From Agrobacterium tumefaciens (GTDB lineage: Bacteria > Pseudomonadota > Alphaproteobacteria > Rhizobiales > Rhizobiaceae), in assembly GCF_000834635.1 (NCBI RefSeq), contig NZ_JXQV01000030.1, positions 310,001 to 374,000 of the forward strand: a stretch of DNA of 64,000 nucleotides. Reading direction: 5' to 3'. Under the pieces are notes generated by a model. That model worked only from the letters and a program-made list of their open reading frames with translations, did not search any database and was not told the DNA's origin. The translations under genes were made by a program, and so were the position numbers. Position 1 is the stretch's first letter. Each line of letters begins with the position of its first letter. Below, piece by piece: positions 9,101 through 21,100 of the stretch.

Positions 9101-12100
9101 CGTGAAACCCTCTGATTGTCGTCGCCTGCTGTGCCATCGCTGATAAGTCCCTTGAGCGCGACCGCCAATTTATCGAGCTTAGCGTCCAAGCCCTCGATGG
9201 CGGAAACATCATAGTTTGTATTTGAGGAAATGTCGATAAGACCAGCCTTTTGGGCGATTATCGACGGTGCATAGAGGTAGGCAGAATTACCTTCGGCGAC
9301 GTCCAGCGTGCCGCGCTCGACGAGTGGCCGCAGGAAGGCATCAACGGCTTCGTGTGCATCGGTCATCTCGCGACGCCATTCGGCGACGAGTGCATCAGGG
9401 CTGCTAGCTGACGACACAGCCGCCTCGGCGTCTGGAGTGAGAGATCCACGCATTTCCGCTCCGTTGGCCCCAAAAGCCCAGACAGAATGCAGACCAGGCA
9501 TCGCCAGCATTGCGATATCGGTCACGCTAAGCGGGCCGTTGCTGGGATGGTTGTGGAATACAACGACGCGGCGATCCGGGTTCATCAATGCCCCAAGCAG
9601 CTTGTTATTGATGCCGGTAGCGGCCTTTTTCTTGGCCGTACCGAACTCAATGACAGAGCCATCATCATCTACGGCCATCAGGTACTCATGCCCGGTCTTG
9701 CCGAAACGCAAGACAGTGTCCTTCGCCCATCTGAATATCGCTTTGCCTACCGGGGCTTTCGGAATGCCGACGGTCTGAAGATCGTTTGCAGTTCCTACGA
9801 CGACAGGATCTGGACGCTTGTTCTCTATGGGTGCGTCGAACTCGTCGACGTTGGCGACTGCGGCCACCGGCGCAGCGCTTTTCGGCTTCGGTTTCAGCGC
9901 ATCGAGCAGGCGATTGTGACGCGCCGACGTGTCTGCCAGTTCCTGCGCACCGGCCCACTCCCCGATCTGACGTTCAAGCGCTGGGGTTTGGCCCTTGATT
10001 TCCGCTGCGCGGCTGCGGTCAAACTCGGGCTGATTGGCGATGCGCTTCACGGTGTTTGCGATGCGTGTCGCCAGACCAGCCGCGTCAACGTCGGACGCAT
10101 CGTCGACAGGAATGGAATATTCCTTCTTGCCCATGATGGTGACGTGGAACGCCCTACCGTAGCCCATCGGATCGATACCGATCTTGAAACCGGCGTATTC
10201 GCCGAGATCGCGTACACCTTCCTTGTCGATCAGTTCTTTGCGCATCGCTGCGACTATGGCGGCACCGAACTCTTTGCGCTTGTCGAATGTTTCGCCACCG
10301 ATGGTACCGGCGAATTCTGCCGGTGCGGCGGCGGCCATAGCGGCATCCGATTGCACCAGAGGAAGTGCTTTTTCGATGGCGGCGGCTTCTTCGGTCAGAG
10401 ACTTGATCTTGGCCTTGATGCGATGCTGCTCGCGATCATGTTCGACGGACTGGCCCTCGAGCTGGCGCAGTTTGCGCCGGGTGTCCATCTCCTCGAGAAT
10501 GAGAGGATTGCCAGACGCAGCAGCCTTCATCTCGGCGGCATTTGCCGCCTCGCCTGCGATGTCCTCGATCTCGCGGGTTTTCATATCACCCTTGCGGACC
10601 TGCTGAATGAAACGGGCCTTGGCTTCGATGGTCTGCCACTGACGAGCGTCCAGCGTGTTTTTGGTAGCGTACCGTAGGATCTCGATCTCGAAGCCGTCGG
10701 GATCTTCGCCATACAGCTCATTGCCCTGCCTGATGCCGCGCCCATCGCGCTGCTCGAGGTCAGACGGACGCCATGGGGCGTCGAGGTGATGAAGCGCCAC
10801 CAGACGGTTCTGGACGTTGGTACCAGCGCCCATTTTCGCCGTGGAACCGAACAGCAAGCGGATGCGGCCGGAACGGACCTTGCCGAACAACTCCTCTTTC
10901 TGCGACTCGGTATTGGCGTCGTGGATGAACGCAATTTCGCTCTCGGGTATGCCCCGGTCGATAAGCTTTTGCTTCAGGTCATCATAGACTGAGAACGTGC
11001 TTTCGAGCGCGAGCAGATCGTCGGGAGAAACCTTGTCCAGTGCCTCGATAGCAGCCTCATCGCCATTGTCGGCGCGTTCCATCAAGTCGCGGAAGCGCGC
11101 CGCCTCGGCTGCCTGGGCTTTCTTTGGCGTGGACAGGTCGATGAACACGAGCTGGGTGCCGCGCTGATCCGACCATGCATCATAGATCCGCTTCATCTCA
11201 TTTGCTGCACGGTGGACCTTGGACTTGCGATAGTCGCCGTAGGAAGGGTCGATCAGGCGCATGTCGAGCGCCGCCTTGCGGGCGTCGGACATGACCTTCA
11301 GCATGTTGTCCTGACCCTTTTCGGCCTTCTTCGGCAGGTTCTCGGCGCGCCAGACCAGAGAGCCGCGAGGGAACTCGAGGTTTCCGTTATCGTCGGACTT
11401 GCCCTCGCCGATGAATGACGCCTGATCGGGGGAACGCTCGACCACGACGTTTGTCGGCTTACCACCCTTCACCTTCGGCAATGGGAATTTCTTACCCTGC
11501 GCTGCCAACTGGGCGATGATGTCATCATTGGTGATGACGTCGGCGAAGCTGCGGTACCTCTGCATCAGTTCAGGGACGTTGACGAACTTGGCGAACCGGC
11601 TATTCAACTTGTACTGGCCCGATGGCGACAGTTCCCAGTCCGTCACGACTTCGCCGAAGACGCGTGCCCACGCATCGAAGTGAGCAACGCCCATCGCGCG
11701 CAGCGCTTTCTCGTCGAGGTAACGCTGGACGGTGAACATTTCGGCCATGGTGTTTGACAGAGGCGTACCTGACAGGAATACAAGGTTGTTGCCGCCCGTC
11801 TTTTCCAGCACGAAACGGGACTTCATATAGAGGTCCGCCGCCTTCTGGCTTCCGGCCATATTGCCAAGACCGGCCACCCGCTGCATCGATGTGGAATAAG
11901 CAAGGTTCTTGAACTCGTGAGCTTCGTCGACATAGAGGGCATCCACGCCCAGCTCGTCGAACGTCAGCCCGTCATCCTTCCGCCCGGAATCGAGCAAACG
12001 CTCCATCTTCGTTTTCAGACCGTCGCGCCATTTTGTGAGCTGCGCGACGTTGCGGCTCTTCTGACCAGTCTCACGGCGCACCTCGGCCATGGAAGCTTCC

Positions 12101-15100
12101 AGATCGTCCATTTGCTGCTGGATGAACTGCGCCTCATAGTTTGGATCGATACCGATCCTGCCGAACGACGAGTGCGCGACGATGACGGCGTCCCAGTCGC
12201 CCGTTGCGATGCGGGCGAAAAGACGCTTGCGGCGATCCTTCTCGAAATCCTGTTTTGTCGCGGCTAGAACCTTGGCGCCGGGATAGAGGCGGACGAAGTC
12301 GGCGGCCCACTGGCCCACCAGGTGGTTAGGCACGACGAGCATGGGCTTGCGAGCCTGCCCGGTGCGTCTCTTCTCCATAATGGATGCGATGGCCGCAAAT
12401 GTCTTACCCGCGCCCACGGTATGGTCTGCGAGGGCGGTACCGCTCTGCAAGGTGCGCCAGATGAAATTCTTCTGGCTTGGCCGCAGGTCGATGATGTCAT
12501 CACTGACCTTGCCCGGCAGCGTGAGGTGCGACCCGTCAAACTGCTGCATGACGTCAGTGTTGAACGTGTCGTTGTAAAGCCGTGACAGCTGGTCGCGACG
12601 GGCGTCGTCTTGCCACAGCCACTTGCGCCACTCGGCCTTAACCCGTTCAGCCTTTTCATTCGCTGCATCCGTGGCGGCCTGATTGACCACAGACTTACCG
12701 TCGCTGGTCCGATCATGAATCGTGATGGACTGGCCGTTCATCACGGCACTCAGCACGGTACCGACCGCCGCGCGATCCGTTCCCCACTGGGTCTGAGCCG
12801 CTGGCGTCACTTGCGGTACCGTCAGATCCCATTTCGCGTTGGCGGCGGAATAGAAGGCTCGAGGCGCGATGGATGCCTGAGTGATATGGGAGACGAAATC
12901 CTCGACGTGTTTCGCTGGCAGCCACGGCGCACCGGGCTTCACATCGATGTCGATCGCTTCAATATCTGCCGGGATGACGTCGCGCAGCGCATTCACGTTG
13001 CGGCGAAACTCAGGATCTTGTTCAGATGCACGTTCGGCCTCTGCGAGCTTCTGCTTCACATTGCCGGAGAGATACTGATCTGCCGTTTCATATGCGCCTG
13101 TGGGTGTGCGATAGACCAACGGGCCGAGCTCATCGACGATGGCTTCCGCTGATTTTCCATACAGCCGGGACATTGCTTCGAGGTTGATGCGACCGTAATC
13201 GTTCAGGACGGTTGCGAGAGCGTCCTTTGCCGTCGCAGCACTGGTTGGACGCTGGTATGGCTGCTGAGTGCGACGGGTGAAGATCGCGGCTTTCTCTGCC
13301 GTGGCTGGACGCGCCTTTTCGCCCGTCTTCTTCGCCACGGCAGCACTCAGGCCCTTATCGAATTTCTGCTCGAGCGCACTGATTTGCGGCCATGTCGGAT
13401 CATCACGAAACAGGCGCTTGTTTGCGTCTGAATTGATAGGACCATGTTTGTTTACAAAGGCATCGTAGAAAGTGTTCAACCTCTTTCGCAGGTTCTCGAC
13501 TTGCTCAGGCTTTGCCGTATCGCTGATCTGGGCACGTCGCAGGCGCGCAAAGGCATCTCTGACCCTGACCATGCCGGAAACACGTTCTTTCGCAGTGTCG
13601 TTGGGGAACGCAACCGCTTTCGACCGCGCTTCGCCGATGTGATCCTGCTCCCTGATATGGATCGTGCCGTCGGGTGCGGCGAACATGGTGCCGACTTGAA
13701 CATCATTGACCGTTTCAGGGACGGTGACAGTTTCTGTCACCCTCGCAGCGACGGGTTCACCCATGATGTTCTGCGGCAGCTTCTCGATTGCCTTGGCGAG
13801 CTCTGCCGGCGTGTTCTGCCCACCACGGGCCACCAATGCCGGTTCGTCCGGGCCGTACATCGTGCCGTATGCGCCGAAGTCGCCCAGCATCATCTCTGGG
13901 TTTTTGGCGAAATAGGCGTTCAACGGGACAACGTTGCCATCCTTGCCGCGATAATCCTTCACCTCGAGCCATTCACTCGACTTGGGGGCTTCACCGGCTG
14001 CCCGGCGCTGCAACAGCACGATATCTGTCGTGACCTCGGTACCAGCGTTCTTGAGGAAGGCGTTGTTCGGAAGCCTGATCGCCCCGATGAAATCAGCCTT
14101 AGCGTAAATGAGGTTTCGCGCCGCCGCGGACTGCCCGTCGAGAAATCGGTTTGTAACCACCATGGCCAGCACGCCACCGGGACGTAGCGTCTCGATGGCC
14201 TTGGCGAAGAAAAAGTTATGGATCGACAGCTTGTTGAGGTGGCTGCGCTCCTTATCGTAGAGCTTTTCAGACCCGAAAGGCGGATTGCCTATCGCCAGAT
14301 CAAAATAGTCGTTGGGCAGAGTCAGTTTCTCGAAGCCCATCGGCGCCTGAATGTTGGCGTTGGGATAGAGGTTCTTGGCAATCAAGCCAGTGATGCGGTC
14401 GAGCTCGACACCAGACACCCGCGACGCGCTGCGCAGTTCACCAGGCATCAAGCCGAGGAAGTTGCCCGCACCAACGGAAGGCTCGAGGATCTGGCCGCCC
14501 TGGAAGCCGAGACGCTGCGCAATGCTCCATGCTGCGTTGACGATATCAGGCGAGGTGTAGTGAGCGTTGCGAGTTGAGGACTCGGCGGCGCTGTATTCCT
14601 CTTTCGTGAGCAGGTCTTTCAATTGAGCGGCTTCGCGCTCCCAGCCCTTCGCAACGCTGCCATCTTCGCGCGGGAACGCCGTGCGCAGACCGCCCCAGCC
14701 CACCCACTTGGCAAGCACGGACTGTTCGTCGCGTGTTGCCGGGCGCTGCTCTTCCTCGAGCTTCTTGACCAGCTCTATCGCGGCAATGTTGTTTTTGAAC
14801 TTTGTCTTCTGACCGCCCTCGCCGAGCGCGTCTGCATCGGTAAGAACATAGTCTACCTGCCGCTGCTGGGCCGGAGTGGCTGCCGAATGGACATTATCGG
14901 AGGTTGGTGCTATCTTTTGCCCTGTGCTGGTCTGTCGGCTAGCGATGGCATCCGACAGGTTACTAAGAGCGGTGTCTGACCTGGCGCTTTTACCAGCATT
15001 TTTCTCCGATGACGCAAGCGCAGACCGGCTTGCCCAAATCTCACTGAGACGGCGTGAACTTCTGTCAGCGCGTCGGGGTGTTTTTGTATCGTAAGCCGTC

Positions 15101-18100
15101 AGAAGCCATGTTTTTGCGTCGCCATCGTAGTCAAGCCTAACGCCCGCGCGACCATTTTCACTGACAAGCTGAATACGACGGTCGGTTCTCGACGCCGGAT
15201 CAACGCGCAATTCATCAATGAAACCTTGCAGGTCGACAAGCACCTCAGGATGCCATGCGAGAAGTTTTGCAAGTCCGGAACCGTTATGCTGGTTGGTGCC
15301 TTCCTGACCCCACACGAGATCGATCGGACCCACGTCGGCATGCGAGAGGGCCCCGATAGCATCGCCCGTCTTAAGGCGTTCAAGCTCAAGGGCCGCGTCG
15401 CGCCACTTTCCCTTGTAACCGCGGAGGATTGGCCCAAACGGGCCTTCTTCTACTCGATCTCGACTGTTCTCTGTCCGGCTCGAGCGGCTTTCATCAGATC
15501 TTGCGACGTCTGGTCGCTCTGGGGCTGCTCGGTTCCCTCTGGCGGCAGTAGCAGATAGTTCTCCCTGACCATCTGCCACGCTTCGTCCGGCTTGTACCCG
15601 CTTTCCTCGAGCTGGTTCGCTTCCATATACGTTTGCTCCGCCGCGCTCTTCAGCGCCTCGTCCAGTGTCCCGTCGGCTTTCAGTTCCTTGTACCGGTTCG
15701 GCAGGAACTCTTTCCAGTGCTGACGCCCCAGCTCGATCCAGTTGTTCAGGTTCATTCGGGGCTCCGTTGAGCGCGTTGACGTCTGTGGCTTCCACATCAG
15801 CCGCGCTGGACATGCCGTCGAACGCCGATGCGCGAGGGTCGTATTTGACCCCCATATACCATGATTTGAGGTAGGGACGCGAACCCTCGCCAAGGTCCGC
15901 CAGCATAGCCGAGGCATATGCCGCAAAGGTGCGCGCCCCCTTTTCGATGTGATAGCCTGCAAGTGTGAGCCCGGCCTGTAGCAGCTCCGGGTCTATGCCG
16001 CTGTTAAGCGTATTGCCCGAGAATTTCTTTCGAAGCAACTCGCGGGCTTTCGCTGCGGCGTCCTCGGTGAAGATCTTGTTCTGTGACACCTTTTGTGTCG
16101 GTTTAGGTGCCGTTGCGGCCTTTGGTTCTTGTGAGACGTCAATAATCGACGGATCGAGCACTTCCACGACGTCATATTCGCCGTTTCCGCTCTTGTACGT
16201 TACGATCTCATAGCCTTGGCGGAGCGCTTCGTTTCTGATCGCACCTTCGGCATCGGCGCCGGGCTCCAAATCCTTGAACGCCTCGTCTCTGAGGGCGTAC
16301 CATTCTGGGGTGCTTTCACGGATCTGGCCGCGGTTGATGGCTTTGGCATCTGCCGGTATGGTGACGGCTACAGCCTCACCCTTATTGGCGTTTCCAAAGT
16401 AAGATGCCGTTTCACGATCACTCGTGAACATGATGCCCGTCTGGCCGGGTCTGAAAGCGAAACTGCCATTGCGAAGCGCGTCGATTTCCTCCTTGCTCGC
16501 TCCTCGATACAGTTCGCGACGTTGGCCGCTGCGCGCTGGCTTCGCTTTGGCGGGTTGGACTTTCTCAGTAGACCGGGCCTTTTCGCGCGCCTCGTGTTCT
16601 CGCTTCATATCCTCGAGCGAAACCACGAACTCGCTGCGGATGGCGTCGGCCAGTTCCTTCCCCTTTAGGACAACGCGCTCATTTCCGTTATCCTTCTCGA
16701 GAGTGATCGTAACCGTCGGCCCTTTGCGGGTTTCGATCATGTAACGGCGTCCGCCCGCACCGCCCTCGCCCCATCGTGCCTCGATGAGCTCGAGCAGTGC
16801 CTTGTCGGTCGCGCCCGCCTTGACTGCATCCGATATCGGGGTGTCACCGCCGTTGGTGCTGGCAATGCGGCTCAAAGCGTCTGAGACAGCCTCCGCATCA
16901 CTGCCCCAAACGTCATCCCATGGGTGGTTACCCCAATCAGGCGTGCTCGGGTTGGCTCGCTCAGTCGTCGCCTCGGCCTTTGTCCGTTCCTGCACCTCAA
17001 ACCGCTTGCCGCGCTGAACAACATTGTGGGTCTGCCCCATCTTGTTGCGAACAACGTAAGCGTCTGCCTTTTCCTGCGACGAGAACCATTTCGGGGCGAA
17101 TGGCTCAGAGGTCTTGCCGGATTTGAGCCAGTTCTTGAACTCGCCCATCGTCGTCTGGCTGATATCGCCGAGGCCTTTCCAGCCTGCGGTATAATTTTCG
17201 AGATACGCTGCCTTGGCCTCTGCTTCGTTGTCGAAGCCAGCCATGACCTTGTGCTCATCAAATCGCCCGCGGGCGGGGTCGCGCTGGTCCACCACAAACA
17301 CCGGTGCCGCGTCGTCGAGCGTTTCGGTACCGGGGCGCACGAAAACATCGATGTGGTCTTTGTCTTTGCCGACGGTGCCGCGAATGTAGCCGTAGTGGCT
17401 CTTCATCTTCACAGACCAAGCCTTGCCCGACTGGGAAACACCCTTGCGCTCTGATCCCGCGGGGTTCTCGACCGAGATATCCAAGCCGCCCAGCTTCAAT
17501 CGGCCAACCTTATAGTTTCCGGCTTCCTTCTGTGCCTGTGACGGTTCTGGCAAATCGTTTGTCGGCGATGTAGCCGCTTCATGGGCGGCGGTATCGGTGA
17601 CTGGCACTGAGCCACCCGACATCGTTTCGACGTCTTCACTCGCAGCACTCTGCGCGTCACGGACATCGACGAGCTTCTTTTTCAGCGCGGGCGTGAGCCC
17701 CTTCCACATGGACTTCTCGGAGCGCTGAATGCCTGCCTGCTGCAAGATGCCCTTTCGGGCCTGATCCGTCAGATCCACATCCCACCAGGTGGCATCGGCA
17801 TCAGAGGACTGGATAGGCAACTCGGCAGCATCTTTCGCTTTCGCGGATTGCCGCTGTTTCAGAATCCGTTCGTTGACCGAATGTAGCTTCACTGGCAGCG
17901 TGGATTTCGCCTCACGCGCTGCGCGCTCTGCGCGGTACCGGTAATCATCAGCCATCGAAGCGAGATCTTCGACCTTGATGCGGAAGGCATCGGCCAGACG
18001 CTTTCGCTCACTTGGGAGCACACTCGCCATATCAACCTGAGACGTGCCGCCAAGCCGTTTCGCGATGGCCTGCTCGCGAGCGAGATCGTATAGCGCAGCA

Positions 18101-21100
18101 TGATTGTCGTCGGGCAACAGCACCGTGCGTTTTCCGATCTTGCGGCTGTTCGGGCCAGCGTCGCCGATCTCGCGCTCGATTGGCGGATTGCGCTCGAGCT
18201 CCTGCGCCTCGATCTGTGCCGGAGTGAGGCTGCTGACGTTCATTGCCGGGGTGGGCACTTGGAACGCCTTTCCGGAATCGTCGATCACGATGGCTTCGTC
18301 GCCACCATTCTCATAGCGTTCGATGCGAGCAGCGAACCTACCAGCTTCCGGCGTGTCAACAATGACCCGCTGGCCGGGCTGTGGCCTGTTCGGACGCATC
18401 TCGGTTGCGGGCTTGTCTTCAGACCGTGGCGGGACTTCCGATGTGACCTGAGCAGACATCGGCGCCAGTGGCTCCATGGCCGGATCTGCGGAGAGCTCCG
18501 GCATGGCATCAATGGATTTTTCAGGATAGCGATAGTCGCCGATAGGCGGAGCTATCTCTGTGATGTTGGCAATCGGCACCTGGTACACTTCGCCGCTGCC
18601 GCTATCGACAACAACGGCCTCGTCGCCTTCGTAGCTTTCCACGGTCCCCATGAACGGTTCAACGCCTTCCGCATCGACGCGAACGGTAGCCGTAGGCCGT
18701 GGGCGGCCATCCTGCGGTGTCGGGGCTGGCTGGGCAGCGGCTCTCGCAGCGTTCTGCTGCTCTGCATGATCGGCTGCGCGACGAAGCGGTCCGCGGTTGT
18801 CTGGTTCAGGGGCAACTGGTGCTGCTCCCGGCGTCGCGGTACCGCCTGCGCGGTTTGGCCTCGCAGCGCCACCGACAGCGCCCATGCCGCCACCCATCGC
18901 GCCACCGGTTGCCACGCCGGATGCAACAGCTTCACCAAGACCTTCTGTGATCTGCTGATCGGGATTGACGCGTTGCATCGCGGCGTTCTCGGCCATAGTC
19001 TGGCCAGCGCTCTGCGGAGCTTCTTCAAAGATGCCCTCGCCCACCATGCCACGCGCAGCGCCAGCACCGATGCGCCGTGCTATCCCGCCCTCGACGCCTT
19101 CAGCGATGATCTTCGCAAGCGCACGGTCGCCCATGCCGCCGAACGCACCGGTTACTACACCAGCGGTAAGGAGGGCCTGTGTCTGCGCGTCTTCGCTGAT
19201 CGAATCGATCGCTTGCTGCTCGGACATGCCGGAGTCTACGAGCTGCTTAACGGCGTCGGATGCAAGAAGCTGCTCGCGTGGCAGTTCGCTGATGCGTTGT
19301 TTAACCGATAGAGCCGCGTCTGCGCCGCCGAGCAAGCCCTCGGTGATACCGCCTGCAATGGTGGCAGTGCGTGCGGCGGTAGCTGCTGCTGCCTGCGTCG
19401 TCGCGCCGGAGGCGACGGATGACAAAAATGCGCCGCGCGCCAGAATGCCGGATGGCAACATGCTCGCAACGGTGGCTGGTGCACTTTCCGCAATAGCGCC
19501 AAGATAGCTGCGTGGATCTTTCCATGCAGGGCCGAGGGTCTTGCTTTCGTCGTCCCACCATTTCTTGTCACGCGCTGCTTCGCCCTCGGGCGAAAGCGCT
19601 GACGACATTCGTTCAATGCTCTCTTTTCTCAGTTCGTCCTGTGTCGAGCCGCTCCACCAGCGATCAATCCCATCCAGCGTGGCGCTGATTTGCTCGCCAC
19701 CAGGTAGTTTGCTCATCAACAATCGGTTGAGGTTGGAGATAGATTGGCTCGTGTTGGCAGCACCTGTCCCCATGCGGAGGATAAGGTCGCTGAAAGTGTT
19801 GGTCGACCGGTTCTCTTCGTCCCATTTCTTCTGCCAGTCCGCCGCTTCGCTTTCACTGACGGCGGCTAAGCGCCCGTTGCTCTTGGCGAGGGCCTGATCG
19901 ACGTTGGCATTGCTCGCGTTGACGTCAGCCGTCAGCCGCTCGTTTTCGAGACGCTTGGCTTCCTCGGCATCTGCCGCGGCCTTCGACTGCGCCAGAGCCT
20001 TTGCCTCTGCTTCCATAGGGTTCACCGAACCGGCGTAGAGGCCCAACCCATCGCTAGGCGCGTAGTTCTCATCAACGACAATGCCTTTGCCAGCGGGACC
20101 GGTTGGACCGGCGCTCCGCTCGCCGGGATTGGCGGCGACGTCCTGAAACCACGCTGGCGCGTTTGGCAGATTGCGGTTCGATTTGTCGAACATGAACCAA
20201 GGCGTACCCTTGCCGGTTTGGTCTTTCAGATCGACGTGGAGCATGTCGGGGCTGTTTTTGTACGTGATGAAGCGACGAGCACCGCGGGAATACAGTTCAC
20301 GCACCAGCTGGGCACGCTCCGGCTCGCTCATTCCCTTCATCGAGATATCGGATGCTGTGCCGTCGGCGTGTTCGCCCGGGCCACCGGGTTTCGCGGCTTC
20401 CACACTGTGAGTGGGTGCGCGATAGCCTGAGTTGATGGTGAAATCTCTGCCCATCGCTTTGGAAGTGTCGGTAAGGATGGCTTCGAACTGCGGCGCGATC
20501 TTTTCTTGACCGGCATGCACGAAGTTAAGCTTCCCGCCCCCGCTGTTCTGCTTCTCGTCCGGTTCGCGAACAAGCCGCGCAAGTCCCTTCGCTCCGGGGT
20601 TCGGCGCGTCGGGCTTCTCTTCGCCCTTCAGCAGATCACGGAATTGCCCCTTGGGGCCGTAGAGGCCAAGCGGATCTTGCTCCGGCACGAATGCCGATGC
20701 CTGCGCCTGCGGCTCGCCCTTGGAATTGTAATACTGGTGACGGCCGATCTTAGCGGTGGCTGGCATCTTGCCCGCCCAGTCCGGATTGACGCTATCCGCG
20801 TGATAGTGATCCGCACCCTTACCGTCCGGCCCAACCGTAGGGTCTGGTATCTCGCCGGTGAATACGCCGTCGATAATCCGCTCGGCTTTGGCACGCGCGT
20901 CCGGATCATTGAAGGATTTGGCAACCTCTGCGCCAGGTGCTTCGTAGCCAGTAAATTGCTTGGGCTGGCGAACAACGTCCGCGGGAGAAAGCCCACGAAG
21001 GCCAGATCGGCTCTTGATGACAGCGGCGACACCAGCCATGCCGTCATCACCCTCGCCTGCAGCTTCCGCCAGAACGGTGTTGACCAGATCGGTTCTATCC

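Noticed and set aside
9487-10677. Plus-strand 396-codon frame antisense to the helicase end of the giant gene
   Set aside because: Shadow frame; composition dominated by the complement of the conserved helicase and JAMM codons.
12264-12716. Alternative minus-strand 150-codon frame in the helicase region as a third nested gene
   Set aside because: It overlaps conserved helicase motifs, is Arg/Ser/Cys-rich and lacks a ribosome site, unlike the two nested candidates retained.
18100-19311. Plus-strand 403-codon frame antisense to the giant gene N-terminal third
   Set aside because: No motif; follows the codon bias of the minus-strand frame.
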